64,000 nt of DNA from Ophiocordyceps camponoti-saundersi (nom. inval.). Its lineage: Eukaryota > Ascomycota > Sordariomycetes > Hypocreales > Ophiocordycipitaceae. Where the stretch lies: assembly GCA_003339415.1 (NCBI GenBank), contig PDHQ01000147.1, positions 1-64,000 of the forward strand, given 5' to 3'. The position numbers were made by a program, and so were the translations under genes. The notes beneath the pieces are model-generated. The model was not told the origin of the DNA, ran no database searches, and saw only the letters and a list, made by a program, of their open reading frames with translations. Positions 1 through 14,200 of this stretch are shown here, in pieces. Positions within the stretch are counted from its first letter, which is position 1; every line of letters starts with the position of its first letter.

Positions 1-136
<136 letters not shown>

Positions 137-1975
137 TATACGCTAATATACTTAATATAGCTTAAAAACTTTTTTAATATATTTTAAAAGGGGGAAAAAC
201 TAAAAAACTTAAAGTAAAACTCTTTTTTAAAGCGTTACCTTAACTTCGGGTTAAACCCCGCTTATACCTAATACCTTATATATTTAATAAATTATATAAT
301 AATTAAGAATTAGAAAGCTAATATTTCTATTAAAATAAAGCCTATAATAATAAGAGTATATATAAATTAAGTTTAATATAAAATTTATATAGCTATTATT
401 TTTTTACTTATTATTATTATTATAAATTAAATTTTTACGCTTAATTATAATATTTTTAATAATTTACTTATTTAATACCTTATTAATATAGCTAATAAAT
501 ATATAAAAGTTCCGCTATCTTATAATAAACTTTATAATAGCTAATTTTAAAAAATAGCTAACTTATTATAATAAAGCTATAAATAAGTTTAGAAAAGGGG
601 TTAAAAAAGGTATAATTATATTTACTTTTTAGCGTTTCCGCCTTAGCTATTATTAGACTCTAGTTAGCGCTAAGGGGGAGAGAAAGTAATATATATAAAA
701 CTTTAATTTATAAACTTTTTAAGTTAGGAAATATATATATTCTTCCCTTAATCTTATATTACTTTTATTTTAAGGTAAATCTAATCTTACTTTAGGTAAA
801 ACCTTTAATAAAAAAATAATAATATAGTTTTTCTTTATAAGCTATTAAAATAAGTAATTTTACTTTTTATATATAAAATAATAAAATATTTCTTATATTA
901 TAGCTTTATTATATAATATTTAGTAATATATTTAAGCTAATAATAATTAAAATATTATTAAAATTAAACTTTTAATATATAAAGTTTAATATTAAAAGTT
1001 TTTATTTATATTATTATATTTTTATTTAAATTTAATTTATATTTACTACGCTATTAATAATAATTATTAAAAAGCTCTACTAAATTTTTAAATAATATTC
1101 TTTTATATATAATTATATTATTAAAATTTAATATAAAAACTTAATCTTTTTCTTAAAAGCTTCCTTATTTTATTATAAAGCTTATATTAATACCTTTTTA
1201 ATAATAAAAATATAACCTTTACTAATTAGATATACTTTTTTTAAGAAAATAGCTTAAAGCTATTTTAAATTAGATTAGAGCTTATAAATAATATTTTAAA
1301 TTATTATTATAATATATTATTAAGTAATTTCTTTATTATAAAAGCTTAGCTTTATTTATAAAGCTTATAATTAATATTTATTATAATTATTTTAAGACTT
1401 TAAGCTTAAAGCGAAGTAATAATAAAATTAAAATAAATTATAAATTATCGCTTATATTACTTAAGAATTCATTTTTTAATAATCTTTTTTAGCGCTTTAG
1501 CTATAACTATAGCTTATATTAAAAGAGTTCCGCTCCCCTTAAAGCTATAAAAAAGGAAATTATAGCTATAATAGCTAAGAAGATATTATTACCTAATAAA
1601 ATTAAAGTAAAGGGGGCGCGTCCCTAAACCTTTTTAAACTTTATTATTTATTTAATAATTATTTATATAAAAACTAAAGCGTTTCTTAAAATAATTCTAC
1701 TAATATTAGCCTTAGTTTTTAATAAAATAATAAGTATAATAAACTTTTAAGTTTAAAGCTATTATAATTTAAAGTAAAGCTATATTTTAAGTAAAAAATT
1801 TTTATAGTTATAATTAACTTATATAGCGTTACCCTCCCCTTTAAAATTATATTAAGTATAGCTTATTATTATTATAAAGTAATAAAAGGAGCGGAGTTTA
1901 CTTATAATATAAAAATAAAAAGTTTATATTTATATTATTATAAGCGCAGGATTTATAAAATATATAAAAGTTAAT
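137..1975 (-). mobile_element. R1 retroposon copy A, about 1.85 kb, RIP-mutated
   Basis: This segment is collinear with R1 copies at 4,971-7,302, 11,217-14,957 and 50,961-52,826. Shared landmarks include the GGGTTAAACCCCGCTTATA block near 250 and the end near 1,950 (TATTATAAGCGCAGGATTTA). The tail side faces left, so the element is on the - strand. Its left target duplication, if any, lies outside the window. No intact reading frame remains and the encoded function is not recognised. Confidence 0.8.
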
Positions 1976-3894
1976 AATACTATATATAAGCTAAAAAAAT
2001 AAGTATAAACTTTTATAAACTTTTATAGATTATAAGTAATTTAAAATTAAAAATTTAAGAATATTTATAATTATAAAGCTATTTGCTTATTTATAAAACT
2101 TTATAATTTTATTTAGATTTTTTACTATTATATTAATACCGCTACTAAGCTTTTAAATTATTTTATAAAGAAAAATACTACTTTTAAGCTTAAACTAAAG
2201 TAAAAAAAGCTTTCGATAAGATAAAAAAGTTAGCTATATAAGCTTTAATATTTATTTTCTTTTATTTAAAACTATTAATATATCTTAAAACTAATACCTT
2301 TTTAAATATTATTACTAGTATATTTTAATAATAATAAAATAACTAAATATAAAAGGTTATAAGCTTTTTCTTAAAAATTATAAACTTAGTTATATAAGTA
2401 CACTTAATTTAAAGTTATACTCTCCTTATTATTATATAAAGTCTTAAGTATTTTTACTTAAAATAACTTAGTTAGAAATTTAATATAATATAATTATAAA
2501 TTATAAAGCTTTAATTTATTTTATAATAAATTTTTTTTTATTTATTAAGTTTAAGAGTTTAATTTCCTTACTTAGTTTAATATTTATTTTCTATACTAAC
2601 TTAACTAGCTAAATATAGCTATTAACGCCTTTTTATATAAGATAGCTAAGCTCTTAATTATAAAAGCTTATAAAAAGGAAAAAGGAATATTTATAATAAT
2701 TCCCTTAAAAAGCTTTAAATTTAAAGCTTTAACCTTAACTCTTATAATTACCTTAATTTACTTTATAAAAAACTTTATCTTATTAAAGGCAAAGTTAATA
2801 TAATTAATTTAAAAAAAATATACGCTAAAACTTTAAATTTTATAATAATCTCTTTATTATTCCTAAGTAAGATATTTAAAAGCGATTTTTCTTTTATATA
2901 ACGGAAAAATAGAATATATATAAGATAGCTATCTTTACTTATAATAAATAAAATAAAATAACTTAGATATTTTAATAAAGCTATTACTAGCTTAGTATAA
3001 AGTAATATATCTACTAATATATTTATAATTATTATAAGTATTAGAAGAATAAAACTCTGCGAAATAAAACCTTAAAATTATAACACTTTATACTTATCTT
3101 AACTTTTATATAAAATATATTACTTATAATAGAAAAATAATACTAGAAAACCGCTTTAAATATAATTATATTTAATCCTTTATCTATAAGCTAAGATTAA
3201 TTATTATAATATTATAAAGTAAGAAAAATAATATAGCTAAGGTACTTATAAGATATTATTTTTAATACTTTTATTATTTTTTTAATATATTAAATATATA
3301 AATTATTAATAACGCTAGCTTATTTATTTTAAGATGTTTTAGTAAATTTAATTACTTAACTAATATTAAGTATTACTATAATAATATTTTATATTTATAA
3401 ATATAAAAAAGCGTAAAAATAATAAACTAGTATTTAGATTAAAGGCTATAATTTTATATAAATAGATATTAAGATAATTAAAGTATTTTCTTTCTTACTT
3501 TAAACTTTATATATAACTCCTTTTAGCACGCGTTAATCGGTATAGTATTATTTATAATCGCTTTCGGAAAAGATATATAAAACCCCCTTTTAGTTCCTAG
3601 CTTTTAAAATACCTTAAACGCCTTAAGCCTTATTATTATAGCTTATAACCTTATCGCTTAAGCGAAGAAAATATAATAATAAGCTTAAGCTATTATTAAG
3701 AAAACATATAATAGATAAAAAAATATAAGCTAATAAAAGTTATTACTTACTAAATTTTATAATTAGTAATAAGGTATTCTTAAGCTATAAAAGTTTCTTT
3801 ATAATTATACTTATAATATAACTAAACGTGTAATACTTAGGACTATTTATAATTCTTAAAAAATAAAAGTATAACTATATTTTTTACTTATTAA
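1976..3894 (+). mobile_element. Degenerate Ty3/gypsy-like pol remnant
   Basis: Very AT-rich and stop-riddled. On the + strand near 2,195-2,500, conceptual translation resembles a Ty3/gypsy RNase H. It starts with KAFDKIKKLA, continues to a LKTNTFLNII stretch in the place of the usual TDASxxAxxGxLxQ motif, and ends near a SYTLLIII stretch like the family's ELLAIV. Its sequence differs from gypsy-1 over the same domain, so it is probably another family. No LTR could be defined and 2,500-3,890 holds no motif I can name. Confidence 0.45.
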
Positions 3895-4694
3895 ACAGCT
3901 ATTAAATAATAAACTTATTTTACGCTAACTATTTTTATAAAGTTATTATAAGTCCCTTACTTTATTAAGATATATTTTTATTAAATTAGAAAATATTAAT
4001 AATATATTAAAATAAAAAGTAAATTAAATCTTTTAGTTTTATATTATAAGATAACGCTATTAGTTAGAATATTAAGTTAACTAATATAGTTATAACTTAA
4101 ATAAAATATAATATTTTTTTAGAAATTTTTAATATATACTAATAGCTTTTAAAGAATTTTATAATTATTTCCTAGCTATTATTAGCTTACTTATTAATTT
4201 TTAATAATAAATTAAAGCTATTATAATTAATTATAATTATAAAAATAATAACTAAAATAATATTATAATTTCCTTAAATACCTTATTATATAGTAAGCGT
4301 TATTAGTTTAAATAAGTATATTAAAACTTTTATAAAGGGGTAATATTACGCGCTAATACTTATAAGGATTTCCTAAAAATATTTTATAATAGTTTCTAAG
4401 GATTTCTTATTATATTTATATAACTCCTAGAAACTTTATTATAAAATTACTTAGAAAAACTATAAAATTACTTAAAAAAACCTTAAAGGAAATTATTAAG
4501 AAATATAACCGCTTCTCTATTAGGATTTTACTATACCCTCTCCTATCTTTACTAGTATATGCCCTTATATATTTTACTAATATTTCTCTTATAAGAGTTT
4601 TCCTTTTTTTCTCTCTTCTCTCCTTAGCTTAGAATTTTTATTTATAATACTAATATTATTATTTACTTTATATATTTTTAAGCTATAATAACTA
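3895..4694 (+). mobile_element. Gypsy-1-type 3' end
   Basis: Nucleotides 3,905-4,060 match 20,405-20,568, and 4,060-4,694 matches 29,275-29,892. The second pair is the continuation of gypsy-1 beyond the gypsy-2 insertion. Translation near 4,050-4,200 loosely resembles the C-terminal chromodomain-like tail of fungal gypsy pol. The pyrimidine-rich stretch near 4,590-4,640 may be LTR sequence, but no LTR ends could be fixed. Confidence 0.6.
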
Positions 4695-4724
4695 GCGTAA
4701 TTTTAAATAATACTTATAATAGTT

Positions 4725-4870
4725 AAGCTTTCTAGTATAATAAATTTAACTTACTAGCTAGCTAATAATATTAAGTAAAAAGTTTTTCTTTAAACTTTTT
4801 AGCTTTTCCTTTTTATTAAATAATATATACTTAAACACCTTATAAGTTATTAATATAATTTAATATATAT
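4725..4870 (+). repeat. Retroposon 3'-end fragment, inverted copy at 15,060-15,205
   Basis: The reverse complement of 15,060-15,205 aligns along its whole length. It includes an AGTTTTTC...AGCTTTTCC pair resembling the R1/LINE 3' motif and a following TA-rich stretch. It seems to be a 5'-truncated retroposon end of a related family. No target duplication was identified. Confidence 0.55.
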
Positions 4871-4970
4871 ATATACTTAAAGTTTTAATTTATATATAGC
4901 TTACGCTTACTTTATATATAATACTAATTAATTATTTATATTAATATATATTTTACACTTATTATATATA

Positions 4971-7302
4971 ATAATAATAATATTTATATATTAATATATT
5001 TAATATAGTTTAGAACTATCTTATATATATTCTAAAAAGGAGAAAAACTAGAGAACTTAGAGTAAAACCCTCCCTTAAGCGTTACCTTAACTTTAGGTTA
5101 AACCCCGCTTATACTTAATAACTTATATATTTAATAAGTTAGGTAATAATTAATAAATAAAAAGCTAATATTTCTCCTAAAGTAAAGCTTATAATAATAA
5201 AAGTATATATAAATTAAGTTTAATATAAAGTTTATATAGCTATTTATTTTCTTAGCTATTATTATTATTATAAGTTAAATCTCCGTAATTATAATTATAA
5301 TATTTTTAATAATTTATTTAATTAAAGCCTTATTAATATAGCTAGGAAATATATATTTATTTATTATAGTACTCTAGAGGCTATAGAGATAGCTACTAGA
5401 ACCTCGGTAGTAAGTCGAGTAGGAAAAACCCTCCTAAAAGAGGTAAAACCCCCCGCTATATAGTAAGACCGCGTCCGGCTCGGGGCCGGGCTAGGCGCTC
5501 TGCGCGTATAAAGAAAGTAACCGTCGGTCACGGTAGTGCTATATAATATAAGGAAAGATAAGAAAGGATAGATAAGATAAGGAAAAGATAATAATAGCGG
5601 TAGTGCGTATTACCTATATATGCCGGTACGTACCTCCCTAGCCTCTAAGTATGTATTACTTAACCCTTAGGTATATAGCTATATACCTCCTTTACGTACG
5701 GTATATACTTAGGTATATACCCCCTTTTTAAGCCTTCCTAATCGGGAAGCCTTCCTAATTAGGAAGTTAGTCTTTGTAAATTAATAACTTAAAGCCCTAA
5801 GAAATATATAAAAATTCTATTATTTTATAATAAGTTTTATAATAGCTAATTTTAAAAAATAGCTAGCTTATTATAATAAAGTTATAAATAAGTTAAATAT
5901 AATAAAGTTATAAATAAGTTAAAAAAAAGTTAAAAGAAGTATTATTATATTTACTTTTTAGCGTTTACGTCCTAGCTATTATTAAACTCTAATTAGCGTT
6001 TAAAGGGAAAAAGAGGCGGTATATATAGTTTTACTTTATAAACCTTTAAAGTTAAAAAAATATATATTTTTCGCTTAATTTTATATTATTATTATTTTAA
6101 AATAAAGTTAATTTTACTTAAGGTAAAACTTTTAATAAAAAAGATAATAATTTAATCTTTTTATAAGCTATAAAGTAAGCGGTCTTACTTTTTATATATA
6201 GAATAATAAAATATTTATTATATTATAGCTTTATAATATAATATTATATAATATATTTAAGCTAATAATACTTAAAGTATTATTAAAGTTAGATTTTTAA
6301 TATATAAAGTTTAATATTAAGAATTTTTATTTATATTATTATACTTTTATTATAAATTTAATTTATATTTACTATACTATTAAGAATAATTATTAAAAAA
6401 ACTCCGCTAAGTTTTTAAATAATATTTTTTTATATATAATTATATTATTAAAACTTTTTTTAAAAACTTAATTTTTTTCTAAAAGGCTTTCTTATTACTT
6501 TATATTAAAGCTTATATTAATACCCCTTTTACGATAAAAATATAACTTTTATTAATTAAATATATTTTTTCTTTAAAAATAGCTTAAAGCTATTTTAAAT
6601 TAAACTAAAGCTTATAAATAATATTTTTAAATATTATTATAATATCGGCGCTAAGTAATTTTCTTATTATAAAAGCTTAGCTTTACTTATAAAGTTTATA
6701 GTTAATATTTATTATAATTGTTTTAAAACTTTAAACTTAGAGTAAAATAATAATAAAGCTAAAGCGAATTATAAACTATTACTTATATTACTTAAAAACT
6801 TACTTTCTAATAATTATTTCTAGTATTTTAGCTATAACTATAGCTTATATTAAAGTAATTCCGCTCCCCCTAAAGCTATAAAAAAAGAAAACTATAGCTA
6901 TAATAACTAAAAGAATTATTTATTAATTAAATTAAAATTAAGAGGGCGCCTCTTAAACTTTTTTAAACTTTATTATTTACTTAATAATTACTTATATAAA
7001 AACTAAGGCGTTTCCGAAAATAATTTTATTAATATTAGCCTTAGCTTTTAATAAGGTAATAAGTATAATAAACTTTTAAGTTTAAGGCTATTATAATTAA
7101 AAGTAAAGCTATATTCCGGGTAAAAAATTCTTATAGTTATAATTAACTTATATAGCGTAGCTTTCCCTTTTAAAGTTACTTTAAGCGCGGCTTATTATTA
7201 TTATAAAGTAATAAAAATAGCAAAGTCCGCTTATAATATAAAAATAAAAAGTTTATATTTATATTATTATAAGCGTGGGATTTATAAAATATATAAAAGT
7301 TT
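4971..7302 (-). mobile_element. R1 retroposon copy B, carrying a LINE fragment
   Basis: Collinear with copy A, apart from a 441-bp insertion at 5,356-5,796. It is flanked by an exact 14-bp duplication ACTTATTATATATA at 4,957-4,970 and 7,303-7,316. A short (TAA)n tail begins at 4,971. The variable, longish duplication and the simple-repeat tail fit target-primed reverse transcription. RIP has removed any reading frame. Confidence 0.85.
5356..5796 (-). mobile_element. 5'-truncated LINE 3' end inside R1 copy B
   Basis: It matches the last 0.44 kb of the complete LINE at 53,943-60,550 in reverse orientation, including the paired TTCCTAATTAGGAAG block and the TAGTAAGACCGCG block. It is flanked by a near-exact 14-bp duplication CTA(G/A)GAAATATATA at 5,342-5,355 and 5,797-5,810. 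The single difference is a G/A transition as RIP makes. The empty site is seen in copy A near 494-506. Confidence 0.85.
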
Positions 7303-7440
7303 ACTTATTATATATATAAACTTTACTAAGTACTTTTATATAACTTAGCTATTTAAATATAGCTTAAATTTTTTATATACTTTATTACTTTTAGAAAAAA
7401 ATATTCCTAGCTATAATATATATATATAATATATAAGTTT

Positions 7441-10400
7441 TATAATTATTATTATTAAAATACTTTAAAAGCTATATAAGCTACTAAAACCTTAATAGTA
7501 AGCTAAGTAGGAAAAACTATTTAAGAAGGTAAAACTCTTCACTATATAATAAAACCGCGTCTAGTTTAAGGATAAGCTAGGCGCTTTATATATATAAATA
7601 AAATAGCTATTAGTTATTATAATATTATATAATAGGAGGAAAGGAATAGATAATAAAAGATAAGGATAAGGAAAAGATAAGGAGCGGTATATATTACTTT
7701 TTATACTAATATATACTACCCCTCTTATACTAGTATATATTATTTTTTATAATAATATATACCCCCTTACTAAGTAAATATATACCTTTACATATTTTAT
7801 TATATAATTATATAATAAGCTTTCTTAATTAGGAAGCTTTTCTAATTAGGAAGTTACTTATATTAATTAATAACTTAAAGCTTAAAAGTATATAAAAAGG
7901 GGGGGTTATTTTTATTAATATAGTAAAAGTAGTTATATATTATTATTTTTTTATTAAGTAAGTAGCTTTTTAAACTTATTTTAGTTTATAGCTAACTTAT
8001 ATTAAAAGTAAAATACTTGCTAAGCGCGATTTTTTAAGAGATATTTCTTATTATAAGTATATTAAGTAGCTAATTAGTAGTAATTAACTTTATTAAGCTT
8101 AAAAAAATAAGTTTTAAGTTCTCTTACCTTAATATATATTTATAACTACTAATATTTTAACTAAACTAATTAAGTATAATATATATAAAATATATAAATA
8201 ATTATACTTAATATAAAGTAATTAAAAATTCGGCTATAAAGAAAGCTATTCGCGTAGCGGTAAAGGTAGCTTAATAGTTAAACTTTAATTACGATTTTTA
8301 AATATTAAATAAAAAGCGGATTTATATAAAGTTTATAGTAAATCTTATATTAATAAAAATAATAAGAAAATATAATTTAATATATTAAGAAGACCTGCGC
8401 TATTATATATTATAATAATATTTATATTAATTAAGTTCTCTAAGCGGCTACTAGCTATATTTTACTTTAAAGCTTATTACTTTTAATTATTAATAAGACC
8501 CTTATTATTAAAGTAACTCATAGCTTATTTAGCGCTAACTAACTTATTATAGCTATATTAGCGTAAAAATAAAAATAGCGTATTTTTTATATTTAAGCTT
8601 TTAACTTTTTTAAGTAAATAAATAAAAGTTATATTTTATTTATTACGCTATTAAGAATAAGGCGGGGTTATAAAAAAGTCTATTTCTCCGTAATTATTCT
8701 CTTATTTTTTATTTTGCGCCTCTTATTATTAAGACTACTGCCGCCCCTATCCTTATAAAGTTTAAGTTAAAGTTTAATAAGCTTAATAATCTAAAGCTAG
8801 CCCTTTTTAAGCTAAAAATTACTTTTACCGCTAAGAAAGTTATTACTAGCGCTTATAGCGTAACTGCGCTACTTTTATATAAAAAAGTTCCTAACCTTAT
8901 TTAAGATAATTTAATTAATAATATATTTTATAATAAGGATTATATAACTTTAGCTAATAACTATACTATATTTAATAAAGAATTTATAATTAAGAAAAAG
9001 TAAAAGCTAGTTAATTTTACTTTAAGTTATATTTATAGTTCTAATTATAGCTATAGCTAAAGCCGCGGACGTAATAGTTATAAATATTTCTATATTTTAT
9101 ATAGTTAAGGTAGTTTTTTATATATAGTTAATAGTTTAAATTCGGAGTTAGGTAAGTAGTTAGTAAAATAAATAATAGGGATTTATTATTATATAATAAC
9201 TATTATATATTTCTTATAAAACTAAACCCCTTATCTTTTTTAATATTATAAAGTAAAGGTATAAGATTAAATTAGTAAAATCTTTTTAAGTAAAAAAACT
9301 AATATATAAGTTATATAATAAATTAAAAGTTATTAAGTGTCTTAGTAAGGTTTTTTTAATCTTATAATAGTTACTAGTTAGTATAAAGTAAGGACTTATT
9401 ATTATAAGTAAAAGTATAATTAAAAAAGATATATAAAATTATTTTATTATTATTATTATATAAATATTATCTTAATATTACTTCAAGTACTTTATAAGGT
9501 TAAAGGAAGGAGTTAAGTTTAATCCGCTTAGTTTAAAGTTATATAAATATTATATTAATTAACTTCGGAAAGCTATTATAAATATTTAAAGCGGATTTAG
9601 CTTTAAGCTAAGGGGGTTTATTTATAAAGTAGCTATAAAATAATTTATACTTTTTTAATTATTCTTTATATAAATATTATTAAAAGAGCTACTTATTATA
9701 AAAGTATATATTAAAGTCTTATTATATATATTTTACTATAAGCTTAAGGCTAGTTTAAGTTATATAAAATATCTTTAAGTTTAATATTATTTAATATCTT
9801 TTTTTAATAATACTTATAGCGTTTATAATAAACTTACTTAGCAGCCTTAGTTATTATAATATAAATAAAGCTTACTATTTTTATATATTATAGCTAATAA
9901 TATATATAATATATAATATATAAAAGAAAGTTAAGAAGTAAAAAAAAAGCTTTTATTTTAATATAATAAATAAAAGGTACTTTATAAGCTTTAATAATAA
10001 GTTATAAATACTTAAATTACTTTATAATTAAAGGTTTTATAATAAGCTTATTAGCTTCCCCCCTAATAATATTAATAAAGTAAACTATATAGCGCTAAAA
10101 ATAAAAGCTAATTTAATAGCCTTAATATATATTTATTTTACTTATAATAATATATAGCTTTATATAAATATTATAATTTTAGTAAAGGCTAGGTATTAGC
10201 GCTTAAGCTTAGTAGTAAGTTTAGAAAAGTAAGATTTTTATTATAATTTATAATATAACTAAACTTTAAAAAGTTATATTTTTTATATTAGCTATATTAA
10301 TTTTACCCCTAGTTAAAGCTAAGTTATATTTACTATTCTTACTTTTATAAAATATATTAATTTACTTTTAGCTAGCTAAAATATTATTTTATACTTTAAT

Positions 10401-11160
10401 ACTTATTATTTATAAGTTTACTATACGCGTTTAAGTTAAAAGAGTACTTAAGTTTTATTATACTTAATACTAAGTATATTAGTATTATTTATAAAATATA
10501 TTATAAGGAGTTTAATTATTAAGTTTAAATAATTATAAAGTAAAAATATATATAATAAAAAGAGTATTAAAAATATAAAAGAACCTTCAAAGATATTTTA
10601 TTATATTAAAAAAATATCCCTTACTTTATAATTAAATATTAACTTTAAAATATAGTTTATAAAATATAATTAGATAAACGTTATAATTTATTTAAGGAAG
10701 CTTAAGTAGTTTAATATACTAATCAGCTTATTATAAAAATAACTTAAAGCCTTAGTTAAGTTTAGTAAAAAGAGTAATATAATACTATTTTAGTTTTAAA
10801 TTTTCTTAATAATTTTTAATAAATATAAAAATAGCTATATTTATTTATTTACTATTATATTAAGGACCTAATATTAAGTATTTAAAACTTTTATTATATA
10901 TAAAGCTAATAAGATTTATAAAACTTAATAAGAAAAACTTTAAGTAAGGATTATCTAAGTAAAACCTCCCTTAATTATATATTACTAAGTTAAGTACCTC
11001 TTTAAAGTTCTAATAAAGTATATAGCGGTTTAGTTTCTTAAGCTTATTATAGCTTAAAAGTATAAATAATCTAGCTATATTATTATTATTATAGCTATTA
11101 TATTAAAGTCCGCTATAAAGTTTATTTTATTTTTTTTTAAAAAGTTTAAAGTCTTTTATA
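7441..11160 (-). mobile_element. LINE copy (Tad/I-like), 5'-truncated
   Basis: About 3.7 kb is homologous to the right half of the LINE at 53,943-60,550, in opposite orientation. The 3' end lies near 7,460 with an ATT-rich tail at 7,446-7,459. The segment at 10,560-11,000 corresponds to LINE sequence just before the reverse transcriptase PQG motif (57,270-57,390). A region near 9,000-9,100 matches 58,880-59,010. A possible 10-bp duplication (ATATATAAGT) at both ends is weak because the local sequence is TA-rich. No open frame survives. Confidence 0.75.
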
Positions 11161-11216
11161 TATATATATAAGTAAGTAATAATATTATAAGTTAATTAAT
11201 TAAATTAATTAATTAT

Positions 11217-14200
11217 AGCTATTATATAACTTTTATATATTTTATAAACTCCGCGCTTATAATAACGCGGATATAAACTTTTTATTTTTATATTATAAGT
11301 AAACTCCGCTCCCTTTATTACCTTATAATAATAATAAGCTACGCTTAGAGTAACTTTAAGAGGGAGAGTAACGCTATATAAGTTAATTATAATTATTAAA
11401 ATTTTTTACTTAAAATATAGCTTTACTCTAAATCGTAATAATCTTAAACTTTAAAGTTTACTATACTTATTACTTTATTAAAAACTAAAGTAAATATTAA
11501 TAAAATTATTTTAAAAAATATTTTTATTTTTATATAAGTAATTATTAAATAAATAGCAAAGTTTAAGAGGGTTTAAGGAGGCGCCCCCTTTACTCTAACT
11601 TTATTAATTAGTAATATTTTCTTAATATAGATTCCGCGCCTATAGCGATATAAATATAAACTTTTTATCTTTATATTATAAGCAGACTCCGCTCCCTCTA
11701 TTACTTTATAGCAATAGCTAGCCGCGCCCGGAGTAACTCCAGGGGGGAGGGCGATATTATAGAAGTAAATTATAACTACGAAAAGTTTTTACTTAAAATA
11801 TAGCTTTACTTTAAATTATAATAATCTTAAACCTAAAAGTTTATTATATTTATTATCTTATTAGAAGCTAAGGTAAATATTAATAAGATTATTTCGGAAG
11901 ATATTTTTATCTTTATATAAGTAATTATTAAATAAGTAGCGTAGTTTAAAAGAGTCTAGGGAGGTGCCCCCCTTACTTTAACTTTATTAGTTAATAATAT
12001 CTTCTTAGCTATTATAGCCGCGGTTTCCTCTTTTTTTATAGCTTCGGAGGAAGCGGAACTCCTCTAATATAAGCTATAGTTATAGCTAAAATATTAAAAA
12101 AAACTATTAAAAAGTAAGTTCTTAGGTAATATAAATAATAACTTATAATTTATTTTAACTTTATAGCTATTTTACTCTAAGTATAAAGCTTTAAAGCGAT
12201 TATAATAAATATTAACTATAAACTTTATAAATAAAGCTAAGCTTTTATAATAAGGAAATTACTTAATAATAATATTATAATAATATTCTAAAATATTATT
12301 TATAAGCTTTAGTTTAATCTAAAGTAACTTTATATTATTTTTAAAAAAAGGTATATTAAATTAGCGAAAATTATACTTTTATTATAAAAGAGGTACTAGC
12401 GCGGGCCTTATAGTAAGGTAATAAGGAAGCTTTTTAGAAAAAGATTAAGTTATTAAATAAAGTTTTAATAATATAACTATATATAAAAAAATATTATTTT
12501 AAGATTTAGCGGAGTTTCTTAATAATTATTATTAATAATATAGCGGATATAAACTAAATTTATAATAAAAATATAATAATATAAGCGGAGATTTTTAATA
12601 CTAAATTATATACGTTAAATATTTAACCTTAATAGTATTTTAAATATTACTAATTTAAATATATTACTAAATATTATATAATAAGGCTATAATATAATAA
12701 GTATTTTATTATTTTATATATAAAAAGCGAGTTTACTTACCTTATAGCTTATAAGAAAAGATTATATTATTACCTTTTTTATTAAAAGTCTTATTTTAAG
12801 TAAAATTAACTTTACTTTAAGATAAGAGTAATATAAGACTAAGCGAAGGACGCGTATATTACCTAACCTCGGAGGTTTATAAACTAAAACTTTATATATA
12901 CCGGTTTTCCTCCTCCCCCTCTAGCGCTAACCGGAAATTAGTAATAGCCGGGGCAAAAACGCTAAAAAGTAAATATAATAATACCTTCTTTTTTAACTCT
13001 AACTTTATATTTATTTATAGCTCCGCTATAATAATTTAGCTATTTTTTAAAATTAGCTATTATAAGGTTTATTATAAAATAATAAAATTTTTATATATTC
13101 CTAAGCTATACTAATAAGGTATTAATAAATTAAATTATTAAGGCTACTTTAATTAAATATAAAGATTTAGTTTATAGTAATAATAATAGCTAAAAGAATA
13201 AGTAAGCTATATAAACTTTATACCGGACCCGGTTTATATATACTTTTATTATCGTAAAGTCCGCTTTAAGGGAAATATTAGCTTTAAAATTATTAGTTAA
13301 TACCTAACTTATTAAATATATAGAGTATTAGGTATAGGCGGGGTTTAACTTAAAGCTAAGGTAATGTTTAAGGGGAGGGTTTTACTCTAAGTTCTCCGGT
13401 TTTTCCTCCTTTTAGAATATATATAAGATAGTTCTAAGCTATATAAGGTATATTAGCGTATAAATTATTATTATTATTAATATTTTCTTAACTATTATAG
13501 CTATATTTTCCTCTTTTTTTATAGCTTTAGAGGGAGCGGAATTTTTTTAATATAAGCTATAATTATAGCTAAAACGTTAAAATAAATTATTAAAAAATAA
13601 GTTTTTAAATAAAATAAGTAATAGCTTATAATTTACTTTAACTTTATCGCTATTTTATTTTAAGTTTTAAGCTTTAAGGTAATTATAATAAATATTAACT
13701 ATAAATTTTATAAGTAAAGCTAAGCTTTTATAATAAGGAAATTACTTAATAATAATATTATAATAATATTTAAAGATATTATTTATAAGCTTTAGTCTAA
13801 TTTAAAATAGCTTTATATTACTTTTAAAAAAAATATACTTAATTAATAAAGGTTATATTTTTATTATAAAAAAAGTGCTAATATAAGCTTTATAATAAAA
13901 TAATAAGGAAGCTTTTTAGAAAAAGATTAAGTTATTAAATAAAGTTTTAATAATATAATTATATATAAAAAAATACTATTTAAAAACTTAGCGGAGTTCC
14001 TTAATAATTATTATTAATAATATAATAGATATAAACTAAATTTATAATAAAAATATAATAATATAAGCGAAGATTCTTAACGCTAAACTATATATGCTAA
14101 AAGTTTAATTTTAGTAATATTTTAAATTTTACTAACTTAAATATATAACTAATTATTATATAATAAAGCTATAATATAATAAGTATTTTACTATTTTATA

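Larger units (their letters stand above)
4871..7385 (-). repeat. Old gypsy-2-type LTR, split by R1 copy B
   Basis: The flanks of R1 copy B join into one sequence resembling the gypsy-2 LTR at 20,569-20,818. The left part is 4,871-4,970; the right part is 7,303-7,385, including ACTTAGCTATTTAAATATAG, which corresponds to the LTR end. Downstream, 7,386-7,436 matches gypsy-2 internal sequence after 20,818. The LTR is therefore older than R1 copy B. Confidence 0.6.
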
